NCBI GenBank assembly: GCA_020723105.1
Contig: DYJL01000009.1
Coordinates: 62,001 to 126,000, forward strand
Reading direction: 5' to 3'
Source of the DNA: Nitrospira japonica
GTDB taxonomy: Bacteria; Nitrospirota; Thermodesulfovibrionia; UBA6902
DNA: 64,000 nucleotides
A program made the position numbers and the translations under genes. Position 1 is the stretch's first letter. The number at the start of each line of letters is the position of its first letter. Below, in pieces: positions 9,668-19,782 of this stretch. The notes under the pieces are model-generated. The model had not been told where the DNA came from and searched no databases. It saw only the letters and a list, made by a program, of their open reading frames with translations.

Positions 9668-11461
9668 CTACATCGTCACCTTTGTAATGACGCCGTGAAG
9701 TTTGCCGTGAGGAAACTCGTAGAACTTTATAAATGTAGGCACGACCCTTTTAATAAAAGAAAATATCTTCCAGACAGGGTTCTTTGCAGCAATGTCTTCA
9801 AGTCCGTAATAAACAGCTCTCTCATCTACCCCGGCCTGTCTGAGGATTTCCTCGGCTGAGAAACGTTCCATATATCCCGCCTGTATCTCAAAGACCCTGA
9901 GGCCGCTTCCGATGTCTTCTCTGTAGAAACCAACAACCCCGAAAGGGTCCCTCCTGCTTACTATTGAAAGAAAGATATTGTCTTCATACATAATCCCGTG
10001 AGAAAACATGGTCTGGGTGATATAGCCTGGAATTGTCTTTATATCTCTTAAGAGAAAGAGCGCGGTACCTTTTATTTTAGGGGCCATAGAGTAAGTTGTA
10101 TTAAATTTCTGTATAAACTGCTCAAAGGGCATAAAATTCATAGCCTTGTAAAGGCTCTTCTGCCCCTGTGTATAAATAAGTATAATGATAAAAGGCACAG
10201 AGGCAAGTATCAAGGACCAGTAACCGCCGTGAGGTATTTTGGTCATATTGACTGAAAAATACATCAGATCAACAGCAGTTACAATTATCGCTACAAGGAA
10301 AAGCATGGTTTTTTTCTTGAGATAAAAAATCAGCACCATCATTATGCCTGTGATAGTCATGTCCCCTGTAACAGCCAGTCCGTATGCAGCCGCAAGTTTT
10401 GACGATTCTTTAAATATCAACATGACAAATAGGACAGCTATCAAAAGAAACCAGTTTGCCGAGCTGATATAAATCTGCGATTTTCTCTCAGTAGACGTAT
10501 AGTCCACCATAAACATAGGCATAATCCGCGTAGTTATTGCCTGATAAATAATGGAGAACATTCCGCTTATCATAGCCTGTGACGCTATGACCGTAGCAAA
10601 AATGCTGAGTAGAAGAAACGAAATATATAAATGCGGGGCATAGTGAAAGACCATTTCAAAAAGGACGTTTTTTGCTTCCGGATGTCTCAGAAGAAATGAA
10701 CCCTGTCCCAGATAATTTAAAGTAAGCACTACAAAGACCCCGCCCCAGGCCTTTCTGATAGGTTTTGCGCCGAGATGTCCCATGTCTGCAAAAAGCGCTT
10801 CACCTCCGGTAGCACACAGGATTACCTCTCCAAGCACCAGGCACCCTTTCCATCCATTTTCCAATAAAAACTTCACACCATGATATGGATTTATGGCATT
10901 CAGTATTACAGGAGCCTCAAGAATTGACAAGACACCTATCAGAGCCAGCGCTGAAAACCACACACACATTATGGGTCCGAAGGCAAAAGCAACCTTTTCC
11001 GTACCCTTCCTCTGAAACGAAAAGAGAAGCAGCGCTATGAACATGGCAACAAGCACGATAGTAGACCTGGATAAGTTTTCAAAACCCGGTATCAATACTG
11101 AACCTTCCACCGCACTCAGAATACTGATGGCTGGAGTGATTACCCCGTCACCCATTAGAAGAGAAACTCCGATAAATGTCAAAATGGTCACAAAGGTTAT
11201 CTTTTTTCTGGAGGTGAGAAGCGATGTAAGCGCTTCCCTGAGCACAATGGTTCCGCCTTCTCCTCTTATACTCAGGCTCATGGCAAGCCAGGTATACTGA
11301 AGGAAAACCAGAAGCATCATGGTCCAGATGATGAGGGACATTATTCCGAGGATATTATCAGCAGTGGGTTGAAGGAGGAGAAAAACTACAGTTACCGTAT
11401 AAATGGGGCTTGTACCGATGTCTCCGAATACAAGCCCCAGCGCCTTGATTATGCCTTTCAT
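9668..11461 (-). CDS. kup: KUP-family potassium transporter
   Basis: This K+ uptake permease (597 aa, slightly shorter than the ~620 aa of E. coli Kup) probably works as K+:H+ symport. The signature VFGDIGTSPIYT is at residues 10-22 and GEGGTIVLREAL follows the second helix. About 12 hydrophobic segments fill residues 1-430, followed by a soluble C-terminal domain. It shares the strand with the aldolase-like gene upstream (26-base gap) and faces gspE/pilB. Confidence 0.94.
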   Translation of the reverse strand: MKGIIKALGLVFGDIGTSPIYTVTVVFLLLQPTADNILGIMSLIIWTMMLLVFLQYTWLAMSLSIRGEGGTIVLREALTSLLTSRKKITFVTILTFIGVSLLMGDGVITPAISILSAVEGSVLIPGFENLSRSTIVLVAMFIALLLFSFQRKGTEKVAFAFGPIMCVWFSALALIGVLSILEAPVILNAINPYHGVKFLLENGWKGCLVLGEVILCATGGEALFADMGHLGAKPIRKAWGGVFVVLTLNYLGQGSFLLRHPEAKNVLFEMVFHYAPHLYISFLLLSIFATVIASQAMISGMFSIIYQAITTRIMPMFMVDYTSTERKSQIYISSANWFLLIAVLFVMLIFKESSKLAAAYGLAVTGDMTITGIMMVLIFYLKKKTMLFLVAIIVTAVDLMYFSVNMTKIPHGGYWSLILASVPFIIILIYTQGQKSLYKAMNFMPFEQFIQKFNTTYSMAPKIKGTALFLLRDIKTIPGYITQTMFSHGIMYEDNIFLSIVSRRDPFGVVGFYREDIGSGLRVFEIQAGYMERFSAEEILRQAGVDERAVYYGLEDIAAKNPVWKIFSFIKRVVPTFIKFYEFPHGKLHGVITKVTM

Positions 11462-11487
11462 AGCAAAAATTTCCTGTTCAAATCTTT

Positions 11488-12438
11488 TTATCCCAGGTCC
11501 GTGGCATTTGTCATTTGATCAAAAAACTGTGTGACTTTATTTTTCTTGTCTGACTCCATATGCGCCATGGCAGCACGCGGATGCTGATTCAGGACGCCTG
11601 AAATCATGTAAGGAATATAGTACCCCCAATCAATTTTTTCGGTCCATGGAAGGATCTCAGCCTCTATGGCCTCGATAAGCGGACGCACTTTAAATTTGGG
11701 GTTCTTCAGAAATGCAATAAGAAGTTCCAGAGGACAGTTTCCGGCTCCGCGTCCTATGCCATATAAGCTTGCATCGAGGTAATTAATGCCGGCAATAATT
11801 GCAGATATGGTATTGGCAAAGGCCAGTTGCTGGTTGTTGTGGCAATGAATCCCTATTGTCTTGCCAGGCAGGCGTTCCATGTATTTCTCTGCAAGCAATT
11901 CTATATCCTCAGAATAGAAAGCTCCAAAGCTATCCACTACATAAACTATCGGAACCCGGCTTTTTGAGAGATCGTCAAGGGCTTCATCCAGTTCCCGTAA
12001 TCCTACTGTTGAAACAGCCATGAGATTAATGGTCGTTTCATACCCTTTGTCAATACAATGATGCGCCAGGTCTATTGCTGCGTCGGTCTGATGTGCATAA
12101 CATGCAACCCGTATCATATCCAGGGAACTATCTGATTTGTGCGGGATATCGTCATATTCAATCCTGCCAATATCTGCCATGGCAGACAGTTTGATCATCT
12201 TTTCACTTTTACCGATAATGCGCTGGATATCCGCTTCAGCGCAAAATTTCCACGGGCCTACCTCAGCCCGTGAAAATGCGGACTCGGAACTGAGATAACC
12301 AATTTCCATATAATCAACGCCTGCCTCTGTGCAGGCCGTATAAACCTTGCAGACAAAGGCGTCGTCAAACTGCCACTTATTCATTAGACCTCCGTCACGT
12401 ACGGAACAGTCAATCACCTTGATTTCTGGTCTGAACAT
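11488..12438 (-). CDS. DRE-TIM metallolyase-like aldolase family protein
   Basis: This 316-aa TIM-barrel protein begins with VIDCSVRDGGLMNKW, a variant of the (T/D)LRDGG motif of the HMG-CoA lyase / isopropylmalate synthase / 4-hydroxy-2-oxovalerate aldolase superfamily. IGIHCHNNQQLAFAN supplies the HxH metal ligands, and GIGRGAGNCPLELL is the conserved glycine loop before the C-terminal helices. The substrate is not predictable: it lacks the C-terminal domain of isopropylmalate synthases and has no neighbouring dehydrogenase that would mark a meta-cleavage pathway. It may be co-transcribed with kup, but a functional link is not evident. Confidence 0.75.
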   Translation of the reverse strand: MFRPEIKVIDCSVRDGGLMNKWQFDDAFVCKVYTACTEAGVDYMEIGYLSSESAFSRAEVGPWKFCAEADIQRIIGKSEKMIKLSAMADIGRIEYDDIPHKSDSSLDMIRVACYAHQTDAAIDLAHHCIDKGYETTINLMAVSTVGLRELDEALDDLSKSRVPIVYVVDSFGAFYSEDIELLAEKYMERLPGKTIGIHCHNNQQLAFANTISAIIAGINYLDASLYGIGRGAGNCPLELLIAFLKNPKFKVRPLIEAIEAEILPWTEKIDWGYYIPYMISGVLNQHPRAAMAHMESDKKNKVTQFFDQMTNATDLG

Positions 12439-12524
12439 TTTTCATCTCCTTAGAAAATATTATTTTATTGAAGAGTATATTATACCTGAGTTGCTTGTTA
12501 TTAAAAAATACCTTTTTCTAATGA

Positions 12525-12546
12525 CCAGCTTAAGCTGTTTAAACCG
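12525..12546 (-). repeat. 9-bp-unit dispersed repeat, copy 2 (2 units)
   Basis: Read on the minus strand: GGGGTAGAAAAAAACGG, then GTTTAAAC, AGCTTAAGC, TGGTC. This is the same layout (GTAGA, A-run, CGGTTTAA units, TGGTC) as the copies at 31702 and 39374. Confidence 0.6.
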
Positions 12547-12584
12547 TTTTTTTCTACCCCTACCTCCTGTTTTATGCAACATAT

Positions 12585-12619
12585 AAAAAGGGCTATACCC
12601 TTTAACAGGTATAACCCTT
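12585..12619 (-). terminator. Rho-independent terminator after hppA
   Basis: On the minus strand AAGGGTTATACC pairs with GGTATAGCCCTT across an 8-base loop, followed by TTTTT. It lies about 80 bases downstream of the hppA stop and should end the sulfate-reduction transcript. A second GC-rich hairpin (GGGGCG/CGCCCC near 12637-12658) lies between it and the gene. Confidence 0.75.
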
Positions 12620-12700
12620 ATCATTGTCATTTAAGGGGCGGGGTATTCCCTCGCCCCAATCTCATCCTCACTATGAAGAGAGACACTTATCAGCTTTTAG

Positions 12701-14800
12701 CTATATCAAAGGAACAATCAACAGCGCCACAATATTGATGACCTTGATCATCGGGTTGATAGCCGGGCCTGCTGTGTCCTTGTACGGATCGCCGACTGTG
12801 TCGCCTGTGACAGAGGCTTTGTGTCCATCGCTCCCTTTCTTATGAATGACGCCTTTGTCGTCGGTAACGCCGTCTTCAAAGGATTTCTTGGCATTGTCCC
12901 ATGCGCCGCCGCCGCTTGTCATGGCGATGGCCTGGAAGAGTCCGGTCAGGATACTTCCGATAAGAACGCCACCGAGCGCTTCCCTGCCGAGGAGAAGACC
13001 TACTGCTATAGGAACCACCACCGGGATAAGGGCAGGGATCATCATCTGTTTGATAGCGCCTTTTGTGACAATGTCAACGCACTTGCCGTATTCCGGTTTT
13101 GCCTTGTATTCCATAATGCCGGGGATCTCCCTGAACTGTCTTCTGACTTCCTCAACAATGCTGCCTGCTGCCTTTCCGACAGCCTCCATAAGGAGTGAGC
13201 CGAAATAATAAGGGAGTAAACCACCGATGAAGAGGCCTGCCAGAACCATAGGGTTCGAAAGGTCAAACTGCATGTTGATAACTGCATTTGTTACAGGATC
13301 AATAAACGATCTTGAATACTCAGCAAACAGCACAAGCGCTGCAAGGCCTGCTGAACCTATCGCATAACCCTTTGTAACAGCCTTTGTTGTGTTACCGACT
13401 GCATCCAATGGGTCGGTGATGTTACGGATCTCTTCAGGCAGTCCTGACATTTCTGCGATACCGCCTGCATTGTCTGTTATCGGTCCATACGAGTCAATCG
13501 CAACAACAATTCCTGTCATTGAAAGCATCGAAACCGCTGACAGGGCGATAGCAAAAAGACCGCCCGCTGCATCACCGGAAAATCCGCCGCCTAATGAATA
13601 AGCGCCGAGGATTGAGGCAACAATAACTACAACAGGCGCCCCGGTTGACTTCATGCTGACTGCGAGCCCGGCGATCACGTTTGTGCCGTGACCGGTCAGG
13701 CTGGCCTTTGCAATGTGCTGCACCGGGCCATACTCTTTGGCGGTAAAGTACTCAGTTATCGCCACGATCAGGCCGGTCAATGCGAGGCCGATAAGTGACA
13801 TAAGGAAAACGTTCATCTGTGTAAATGACGGATGTGCGGCTATTGATGCAGCATCAAGGCCTGCCAAGAATTTACCTGTCACAACATAAAATGCTATTGC
13901 CGCAAGAACACCTGCAACAGCAAGCCCCTTATAGAGGGCACCCATGATATACTGTTTTTTCCCGAGTTTTACCGCAAAGGTGCCGATAATGGACGCGATG
14001 ATCGATATTCCGCCGAGCATCATCGGGAATTCAACCCATGGACTTTCAGCGCCAAAAACCGTCTTGGCCAAAAGCATTGCTGCAACGAGCGTGACGGTGT
14101 ATGTTTCATAAAGATCTGCTGCCATGCCTGCGCAGTCGCCTACGTTGTCACCAACGTTATCAGCAATAACCGCGGGGTTTCTGGGATCATCTTCAGGAAT
14201 TCCTGCTTCAACTTTTCCAACAAGGTCGGCGCCTACGTCAGCAGCCTTTGTATAAATTCCGCCTGCGATACGTGCAAACACACTCATAAGCGAGCACCCG
14301 AAACCGAGTCCCACGAGTGCATGGAATGCCATCTCAGGGGCTGCCTGCTTTGCTATAAAATAAAAACCCGCAAGCCCTATGATTCCAAGACCAACAACCA
14401 TAACGCCGGTAACCGAGCCGCCCTTGAACGCGAGGCTGAGCGCAGCCTGAAGCCCTTTGTGCGCAGCCTGTGTGGTGCGTACGTTTGCGCGGACAGTGAC
14501 CCACATGCCGACAAAGCCTGCAAGCGCTGAACCGACCGTGCCGACGATAAAACCGATAGCCGTCCAAATACCGAGATTCATCGCCGCAATAAGGACAACG
14601 AGGACCACTGCAACCATCGCTACTGTCTTATATTCGCGCGCAAGAAACGCATATGCGCCCTCTTTCACCGCATTTGAAATCTCCTGCATCTTCGCGTTAC
14701 CTGCATCTTGTTTTGATACCCAGACTGCTGTAAACAGAGCGTATATAACGCCCAGCGCGCCGCAAAAAAGCGCAAACAAAATAGTACTACTCATATGCAT
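12701..14800 (-). CDS. hppA: Membrane-bound proton-translocating pyrophosphatase (K+-independent type)
   Basis: This integral membrane PPase (699 aa, about 16 TM helices) hydrolyses PPi and pumps H+ outward. The catalytic acidic motifs are present: [35 protein letters not shown] is the substrate-binding region, and a second [12 protein letters not shown] motif follows. The stretch [15 protein letters not shown] carries Lys and Thr at the positions that separate K+-independent from K+-dependent (Ala/Gly) enzymes, so this is predicted to be a K+-independent H+ pump. An AAGGAGGA site precedes ATG-CAT-ATG; either ATG could be the start. Lying downstream of sat-apr-qmo, it can recover energy from PPi made by Sat. 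Confidence 0.96.
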   Translation of the reverse strand: MHMSSTILFALFCGALGVIYALFTAVWVSKQDAGNAKMQEISNAVKEGAYAFLAREYKTVAMVAVVLVVLIAAMNLGIWTAIGFIVGTVGSALAGFVGMWVTVRANVRTTQAAHKGLQAALSLAFKGGSVTGVMVVGLGIIGLAGFYFIAKQAAPEMAFHALVGLGFGCSLMSVFARIAGGIYTKAADVGADLVGKVEAGIPEDDPRNPAVIADNVGDNVGDCAGMAADLYETYTVTLVAAMLLAKTVFGAESPWVEFPMMLGGISIIASIIGTFAVKLGKKQYIMGALYKGLAVAGVLAAIAFYVVTGKFLAGLDAASIAAHPSFTQMNVFLMSLIGLALTGLIVAITEYFTAKEYGPVQHIAKASLTGHGTNVIAGLAVSMKSTGAPVVVIVASILGAYSLGGGFSGDAAGGLFAIALSAVSMLSMTGIVVAIDSYGPITDNAGGIAEMSGLPEEIRNITDPLDAVGNTTKAVTKGYAIGSAGLAALVLFAEYSRSFIDPVTNAVINMQFDLSNPMVLAGLFIGGLLPYYFGSLLMEAVGKAAGSIVEEVRRQFREIPGIMEYKAKPEYGKCVDIVTKGAIKQMMIPALIPVVVPIAVGLLLGREALGGVLIGSILTGLFQAIAMTSGGGAWDNAKKSFEDGVTDDKGVIHKKGSDGHKASVTGDTVGDPYKDTAGPAINPMIKVINIVALLIVPLI

Positions 14801-14889
14801 TCCTCCTTTTTAATTGGTTTTGATTTAGAAAATTATATTTATGTAAATGTTGTTGCTCTTTTTCAGCCTTCCGCTCTCCGGTTTCATCC

Positions 14890-16002
14890 TTATTTCCGTG
14901 TTTCTCTTCCTGAATATTTCAAAAAGCATATTGCCGCCGATCTGTAAAACATATGCGCAAGTTTGGAATAAGGAAGATAAACAAATAGAGAGAGCACGAA
15001 AACGAGATGAATAAAATAGACCGTGTAAGCGACACCGGCAATGCCTGCGACCCTCGTCACCCAGGACAGGATGCCCGACGCCATAATGACTCCGACTATT
15101 GTAAGCAGCAGCCAGTCGAAATAACTTCCAACTCCGACTTTCTCTGCATTTTTAAACCTGTTGGATATCATTAGGAGAACACCTAATAACAAACCCGCAG
15201 CGCCGATAGTTCCGAAAATTTTTACTGGAAAACCTGTGCCTGTCAAGCTGAACGGAGACTCTATATGAAGTATGTCTATATAGAGAACTCCAAGCGCTGT
15301 CGCCATACCAAGCGCAATAAAACTGTAAAATACGAGAAAGTGTGAAGTAAACCGGTCCGCGCTTACACCACAGCTCTTGAATTTAATATGGCTTAATATC
15401 TCCTGCGTCGTAGCTGAAATGCTGCCACCCATATCACCTGATGAGACCTTGGCCGCCTTCTTCATATCCGCCCAGAATTTTTTCACACCCAGCACTCCAA
15501 CCACAACGCCAAAAAGCAACGCCGGGGTAAAGACAAATTGAAGAAAATGAGTAGAAGCAAATTTCGAAAATACAATCTCTCCATCAGGAATCCCAAACGT
15601 CCCTGCTACAGAGAGAAGTCCGGCTAATAACAGCAGCATAACAGGTATAAATGGCTTGCTGTTTACAAAGTTGACCATGAATTCAGGTGAGGAGTACTGC
15701 TTTATTGTCTGTTTTCTGATAGCGCCCAAAACTTCACCAGGCTTTGCTCCTCTGGGGCAATATGCTGTGCAATCATTGCACTGATGGCAAAGCCATACAT
15801 CAGGATTGCCGGCAAATTTTTCTTTTAGTCCCCACTGCGCCCAGACCATTTCTTTTCTGGGAAATGGATTGCTGTCAGGAGTTACATTACAGACAACTGT
15901 GCACGTAGCACATTGATAACATTTCTTCAGGGAATCTCCGCCCCCCTCAATAACCCCTTTCACAAAATCCAGATCAGGTTTTATTACTGTTGCTTCTGCC
16001 AT
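14890..16002 (-). CDS. qmoC: Quinone-interacting membrane-bound oxidoreductase subunit QmoC
   Basis: This membrane subunit (370 aa) links the menaquinone pool to APS reductase through QmoAB. The N-terminal part is HdrC-like with two four-Cys [4Fe-4S] motifs, CYQCATCTVVC and CHQCNDCTAYCPRG. Residues 115-360 hold about six TM helices resembling a cytochrome-b (NarI/HdrE-like) module with several His residues. This fused FeS-cytochrome b layout is typical of QmoC. It is the last qmo gene, 91 bases after qmoB, and the gap carries an unusual hairpin. Confidence 0.94.
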   Translation of the reverse strand: MAEATVIKPDLDFVKGVIEGGGDSLKKCYQCATCTVVCNVTPDSNPFPRKEMVWAQWGLKEKFAGNPDVWLCHQCNDCTAYCPRGAKPGEVLGAIRKQTIKQYSSPEFMVNFVNSKPFIPVMLLLLAGLLSVAGTFGIPDGEIVFSKFASTHFLQFVFTPALLFGVVVGVLGVKKFWADMKKAAKVSSGDMGGSISATTQEILSHIKFKSCGVSADRFTSHFLVFYSFIALGMATALGVLYIDILHIESPFSLTGTGFPVKIFGTIGAAGLLLGVLLMISNRFKNAEKVGVGSYFDWLLLTIVGVIMASGILSWVTRVAGIAGVAYTVYFIHLVFVLSLFVYLPYSKLAHMFYRSAAICFLKYSGRETRK

Positions 16003-16015
16003 CTATTCCTCCAAT

Positions 16016-16090
16016 GGTTAAAGGGATTGGGGGTTGGGGCTTGGGGATTAGTTATTTTTTCTAACCCCTAAACCCTAAACCCTAAACCCC
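16016..16090. repeat. Word-built hairpin with telomere-like CCCTAAA repeats
   Basis: Between qmoB and qmoC, GGGATTGGGGGTTGGGGCTTGGGGATTAG is followed after a short T-rich loop by CTAACCCCTAAACCCTAAACCCTAAACCCC. The two arms can pair imperfectly. The right arm is a short tandem array of CCCTAAA. Confidence 0.7.
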
Positions 16091-16093
16091 AAT

Positions 16094-18319
16094 TTACATT
16101 CCTTTAAACGGGTTCGGGCCTATTTCTTCTACCCTCTCAACAAAGTCATTAATCATCTTTGGAATCTGGTCATACTCCGATATTGAGACCTGTACAAGCT
16201 GGCATCTCTCGGATTCAAGCTGCAGTTTATCAAGTGTCTCTTTTACCTTGCTGAAACGATAATTTGCAAGCTCACTGCCTTTTACAAAGTGACATTGATA
16301 GTTCTCACCATACTTGCACCCCAGAAGAATCAGTCCGTCAATGCCCTTAGAGAATGCGTCTGTAACCCACACAAGGTTTGTTGAGCCAAGACATCTTACA
16401 GGTATAATCCTTGCCTTCGGGTTTAATTTCTGACGTTTAATCGCTGCGCTGTCCAAAGCAGGATATGCATCATTTTCACAGGCCAGCACTATTATCCTGA
16501 ATTCATCTTCCTCTGATTCAATGGATTTTATCATGGAGCCGACAATATCAACACTGAAATCCTTGAAGGATACAATTCTTTCAGGACATGCGCCCATACA
16601 TGTGCCGCAACGGCGGCAGCGGTTAATTCTATAAAATGGTGTGCCTTTTTCGTCTTCATCTATGGCTCCAAAGGGACATTCCTCAGTGCATCTCTTACAG
16701 GAAGTACACTTGATCATAAGAGGATCCGGGAATGTCGTATCCCAGGCTCTCGGATGAACTGCAATGCCCTTTGCAACATGCTCCACACACTGAACAGCTT
16801 TCAATGCCGCTCCAGCCGCATCTTCTGCTGCATCAGACATGGTCATAGGCTGTCTCACGCAGCCAGCGGAGTAAATACCGGTCCTTCTGGTCTCATACTG
16901 AAAGCATATGAAGTTTGAATCTGCAAAACCATATGCGCCTTCGAGTGACGGAAGTTCAGGGCCCTGCCTGTAATCAAGATTTAAAATAAACTCCGGCTTC
17001 GGTGTTGCTTCGATGTACGCCTTCTTTGCTTCATCACCTTTCTTTTGAGCCTCTGTGAGTCCGTCAAGATATTCCTGCGGTGCGCGTGTCACAGGCACAA
17101 TGCCTGTTGCAAGCACCACGAGGTCTGCCTCAACCTTTATTTTTTCTCCAAGAAGTGTATTTTCTGCCTCAATATAAAGATTGCCGTTTCCTGCATCACT
17201 AACACCTGTTACTTCGGCCTTTGTTAATAATACACCGGCGTCATTCTGCATATTTTTGTAGAACAGCTCTGTCTGTCCCGGAGTCCGAATATCTTTATAA
17301 AAGATCATTGCCATCGCATCTTCATTTTTCTCTCTCACATATTTGGCCTGCTTAAGGGAGGTGCCGCAACAGAATGATGAACAGTAGGGAAGGTGATTTG
17401 GATCCCTGGATCCGGCACACTGGATAAATGCGACTTTTTTTGCTTCTTTGCCGTCAGATGGGCGGGTTATCTTGCCCTTCTTTGCCATTTCCTCCATCTG
17501 AACATTTGTGATGACATTTGACTTGCCATATCCCAGATGTTCAAGCTTTGAGGCCTCATAAGGCTTCCATCCTGCGGCCATGATAATTGCACCAACCCTC
17601 ATGGTTTCACTGGTTCCGTTTTTCCTGATAGTAACATCGAGAAGCCCCGGCTGCCCTTCAGTCTTTTCAATAACTGATGATTTGAAAATCTTTATATTCT
17701 GATTGGATTCTGCTTCTTTAATTATATTAAAAATCCTGGGCTCTTCTAATTTATCATATGGATATTGTCTCGGTGTTTCTTTGTAAAGTTTTGCAGCCCA
17801 GCCACCAAGCTCTGCATCTTTTTCAACAAGAACCACTTGATAGCCCGCTTTCGCAGCCTCAAGAGCAGAAGACAGTCCCGACATGCCGCCGCCGATAACC
17901 ATTATTGTCTTACTTAGATCCTGAAGTATATTGGGTTCCGGAAGGCTGCCTTTCTGAGTCTTGATTATTCCCATTTGCATATAATCTTCAGCCAGACTCT
18001 GGGTATCATCAGTCATCGGCTCCTGGGTCCAGGCCACGAACTCCCTAAGGTTGACTCTCTCTACAATAGAGCCTGGAAAATCAAACTCCTCAAATTTTAC
18101 GCGCGGCGAGCATGCGCCGATGGTAATAGTATTAACGCCTTCCTTTATATCATTCTTTATAAGCTCCAACCCTTCAGGGCTGCATAAGAAATGGTGTACC
18201 CTGACATTATCTGCTTCAATTTTTGCAACACGGGCCGACTTCTTTTTCAGTTTTTCTATGTTAACGGTCTCTCCGATGCTGCATCCCGTGCAGATATATA
18301 CCCCGAATTTCTTTTCCAT
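16094..18319 (-). CDS. qmoB: Quinone-interacting membrane-bound oxidoreductase subunit QmoB
   Basis: This HdrA-like flavoprotein (741 aa) belongs to the Qmo complex. A FAD-binding motif IMVIGGGMSGLSSALEAA starts near residue 138. Two ferredoxin-type clusters CTSCKRCTEECPFGA and CRRCGTCMGACPERI sit near 535-575. The last ~140 residues form an MvhD/FrhD-like domain with the Cys of VLACEND and VRCLGS. It passes electrons between QmoC and AprBA, possibly through flavin-based chemistry. The start lies 8 bases from the end of qmoA. Confidence 0.95.
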   Translation of the reverse strand: MEKKFGVYICTGCSIGETVNIEKLKKKSARVAKIEADNVRVHHFLCSPEGLELIKNDIKEGVNTITIGACSPRVKFEEFDFPGSIVERVNLREFVAWTQEPMTDDTQSLAEDYMQMGIIKTQKGSLPEPNILQDLSKTIMVIGGGMSGLSSALEAAKAGYQVVLVEKDAELGGWAAKLYKETPRQYPYDKLEEPRIFNIIKEAESNQNIKIFKSSVIEKTEGQPGLLDVTIRKNGTSETMRVGAIIMAAGWKPYEASKLEHLGYGKSNVITNVQMEEMAKKGKITRPSDGKEAKKVAFIQCAGSRDPNHLPYCSSFCCGTSLKQAKYVREKNEDAMAMIFYKDIRTPGQTELFYKNMQNDAGVLLTKAEVTGVSDAGNGNLYIEAENTLLGEKIKVEADLVVLATGIVPVTRAPQEYLDGLTEAQKKGDEAKKAYIEATPKPEFILNLDYRQGPELPSLEGAYGFADSNFICFQYETRRTGIYSAGCVRQPMTMSDAAEDAAGAALKAVQCVEHVAKGIAVHPRAWDTTFPDPLMIKCTSCKRCTEECPFGAIDEDEKGTPFYRINRCRRCGTCMGACPERIVSFKDFSVDIVGSMIKSIESEEDEFRIIVLACENDAYPALDSAAIKRQKLNPKARIIPVRCLGSTNLVWVTDAFSKGIDGLILLGCKYGENYQCHFVKGSELANYRFSKVKETLDKLQLESERCQLVQVSISEYDQIPKMINDFVERVEEIGPNPFKGM

Positions 18320-18326
18320 CTATCCT

Positions 18327-19583
18327 CTACCTCCTCGCACTCTGAATACTTTTTATTGCGACCCCTGTTGCATCCTGAACAGACCGTGCAACATCAACAG
18401 GACTCTTTAGTGTTCCAACGGCAAACATGCCCTTTTTTAATGAAGCAGGCATGATAAAACCTTCATTAGTGTATGAAATATCAGTGGGTATCTTTGAAGC
18501 TACTGTTGAAGGAACCATACCGGCTGCAAGCACCACCATATCAAATCTTGCAGTAATTTTCTTGCCCAAAAGCACGTCCTCTGCCGTTAAAAGCACATCT
18601 CCTGTTGCAGTGTCTTCTTCAAGTTTTGCAACCTTGCCTTTTGTAAGCGTTACATTTGGATCGTCCTTAACCTTCCAGTAAAACTGCTCATACCTGCCAG
18701 GGGTACGTATATCTATATAAAAAATCTGCGCCTTTGAATCCGGATACTGCTCTCTTAAATATGTAGCCTGCTTTAGAGAAGCCATACAGCAAATGTATGA
18801 ACAATAAGGCAGATGATTTTCATCCCGGCTTCCGGCACACTGGACAAAGGCGACATTATTTACTTCTTTGCCGTCAGAGGGTCTGAGTATTTTGCCTGAG
18901 GTGGGCCCATTTGGGGAGGCCAGTCTTTCCATCTGCATGTTTGTGATTACATTTTTTATCTTTCCTCCGCCAAGAATATCCAGTTTTGTCACATCATACA
19001 AATCCCAACCTGTTGCAAGTACAATTGCGCCGACATTGAGATTAACTGCTTCCGGCTTCATGTCAAGATCAATCGCATCATACTTACAGGCTTCAGCGCA
19101 TTTTGCACAGGCCTTGCCTTTACAGTTTTTACTGTCAATAACATATTTAAACGGAAACGCCTGATTATGCGTTATATACGCAGCCTTCGTCTTATCCAGC
19201 CCAAAATTGAATTCGTTTGATATCTCAACAGGGCAAACCTCGGTGCAGGCATTGCATCCCACACATTTGTCATTTATAAATCTCGGATTCTGCTTTATAG
19301 TGACCTCATAGTTGCCTTCCTGCCCTGATATCTTCTCAACCTCTGCAAAAGTATAGAAGGTGATATCGCCGCTGTTCTTTATCCTTTTGAAATTTATCTC
19401 GAGACCGCAGTTCGGCGGACACAATTTCGGAAAATACTTATTAAGCTGTGTTACCCTGCCGCCGAGAAACGGCGTTTTTTCTACGATAACAACGTTAAAG
19501 CCTGCCTCAGCGGTTTCAACTGCTGCAGTAAGCCCGCTAAAACCGCCTCCGATTACTAATACCGTCTTTTGTTGCTCAGACAT
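18327..19583 (-). CDS. qmoA: Quinone-interacting membrane-bound oxidoreductase subunit QmoA
   Basis: This HdrA-like FAD protein of the Qmo complex has VLVIGGGFSGLTAAVETAE near the N-terminus and the family stretch LNKYFPKLCPPNCGLEINF. Near residues 110-170 it carries eight cysteines in ferredoxin-like spacing, CVGCNACTEVCP and CKGKACAKCAEACK, predicting two [4Fe-4S] clusters. The ORF track starts at 19601, but the ATG at 19583 (MSEQQKTV) is preceded by ATGGAGGATTAAG, so I use that start. It opens the qmoABC operon about 200 bases downstream of aprA. Confidence 0.94.
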   Translation of the reverse strand: MSEQQKTVLVIGGGFSGLTAAVETAEAGFNVVIVEKTPFLGGRVTQLNKYFPKLCPPNCGLEINFKRIKNSGDITFYTFAEVEKISGQEGNYEVTIKQNPRFINDKCVGCNACTEVCPVEISNEFNFGLDKTKAAYITHNQAFPFKYVIDSKNCKGKACAKCAEACKYDAIDLDMKPEAVNLNVGAIVLATGWDLYDVTKLDILGGGKIKNVITNMQMERLASPNGPTSGKILRPSDGKEVNNVAFVQCAGSRDENHLPYCSYICCMASLKQATYLREQYPDSKAQIFYIDIRTPGRYEQFYWKVKDDPNVTLTKGKVAKLEEDTATGDVLLTAEDVLLGKKITARFDMVVLAAGMVPSTVASKIPTDISYTNEGFIMPASLKKGMFAVGTLKSPVDVARSVQDATGVAIKSIQSARR

Positions 19584-19726
19584 CTTAATCCTCCATTTCA
19601 ACAGAGTTATTCAAATTATCAAGTACAAAGTTAAGCGGGATATACTTTACTACAAACGGGTAATGTCTGACAATATTTTTCCTGGTGGTGATTCATTAAT
19701 AATTCTAATGACTTGATAACTTAAAT

Positions 19727-19763
19727 AATTCTCCGAGCGCTGTTGCCAGCGCCCGGAGAATTT
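19727..19763 (-). terminator. Terminator-like hairpin between aprA and qmoA
   Basis: AATTCTCCGAGCGCTG pairs with CAGCGCCCGGAGAATT across a TTG loop, with one internal A/C mismatch. It lies about 20 bases after the aprA stop. It should end or attenuate aprBA transcription relative to qmoABC, which would allow higher AprBA than Qmo levels. That stoichiometric reading is inference. Confidence 0.7.
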
Positions 19764-19782
19764 ATACTCGCGATCAAACAGA

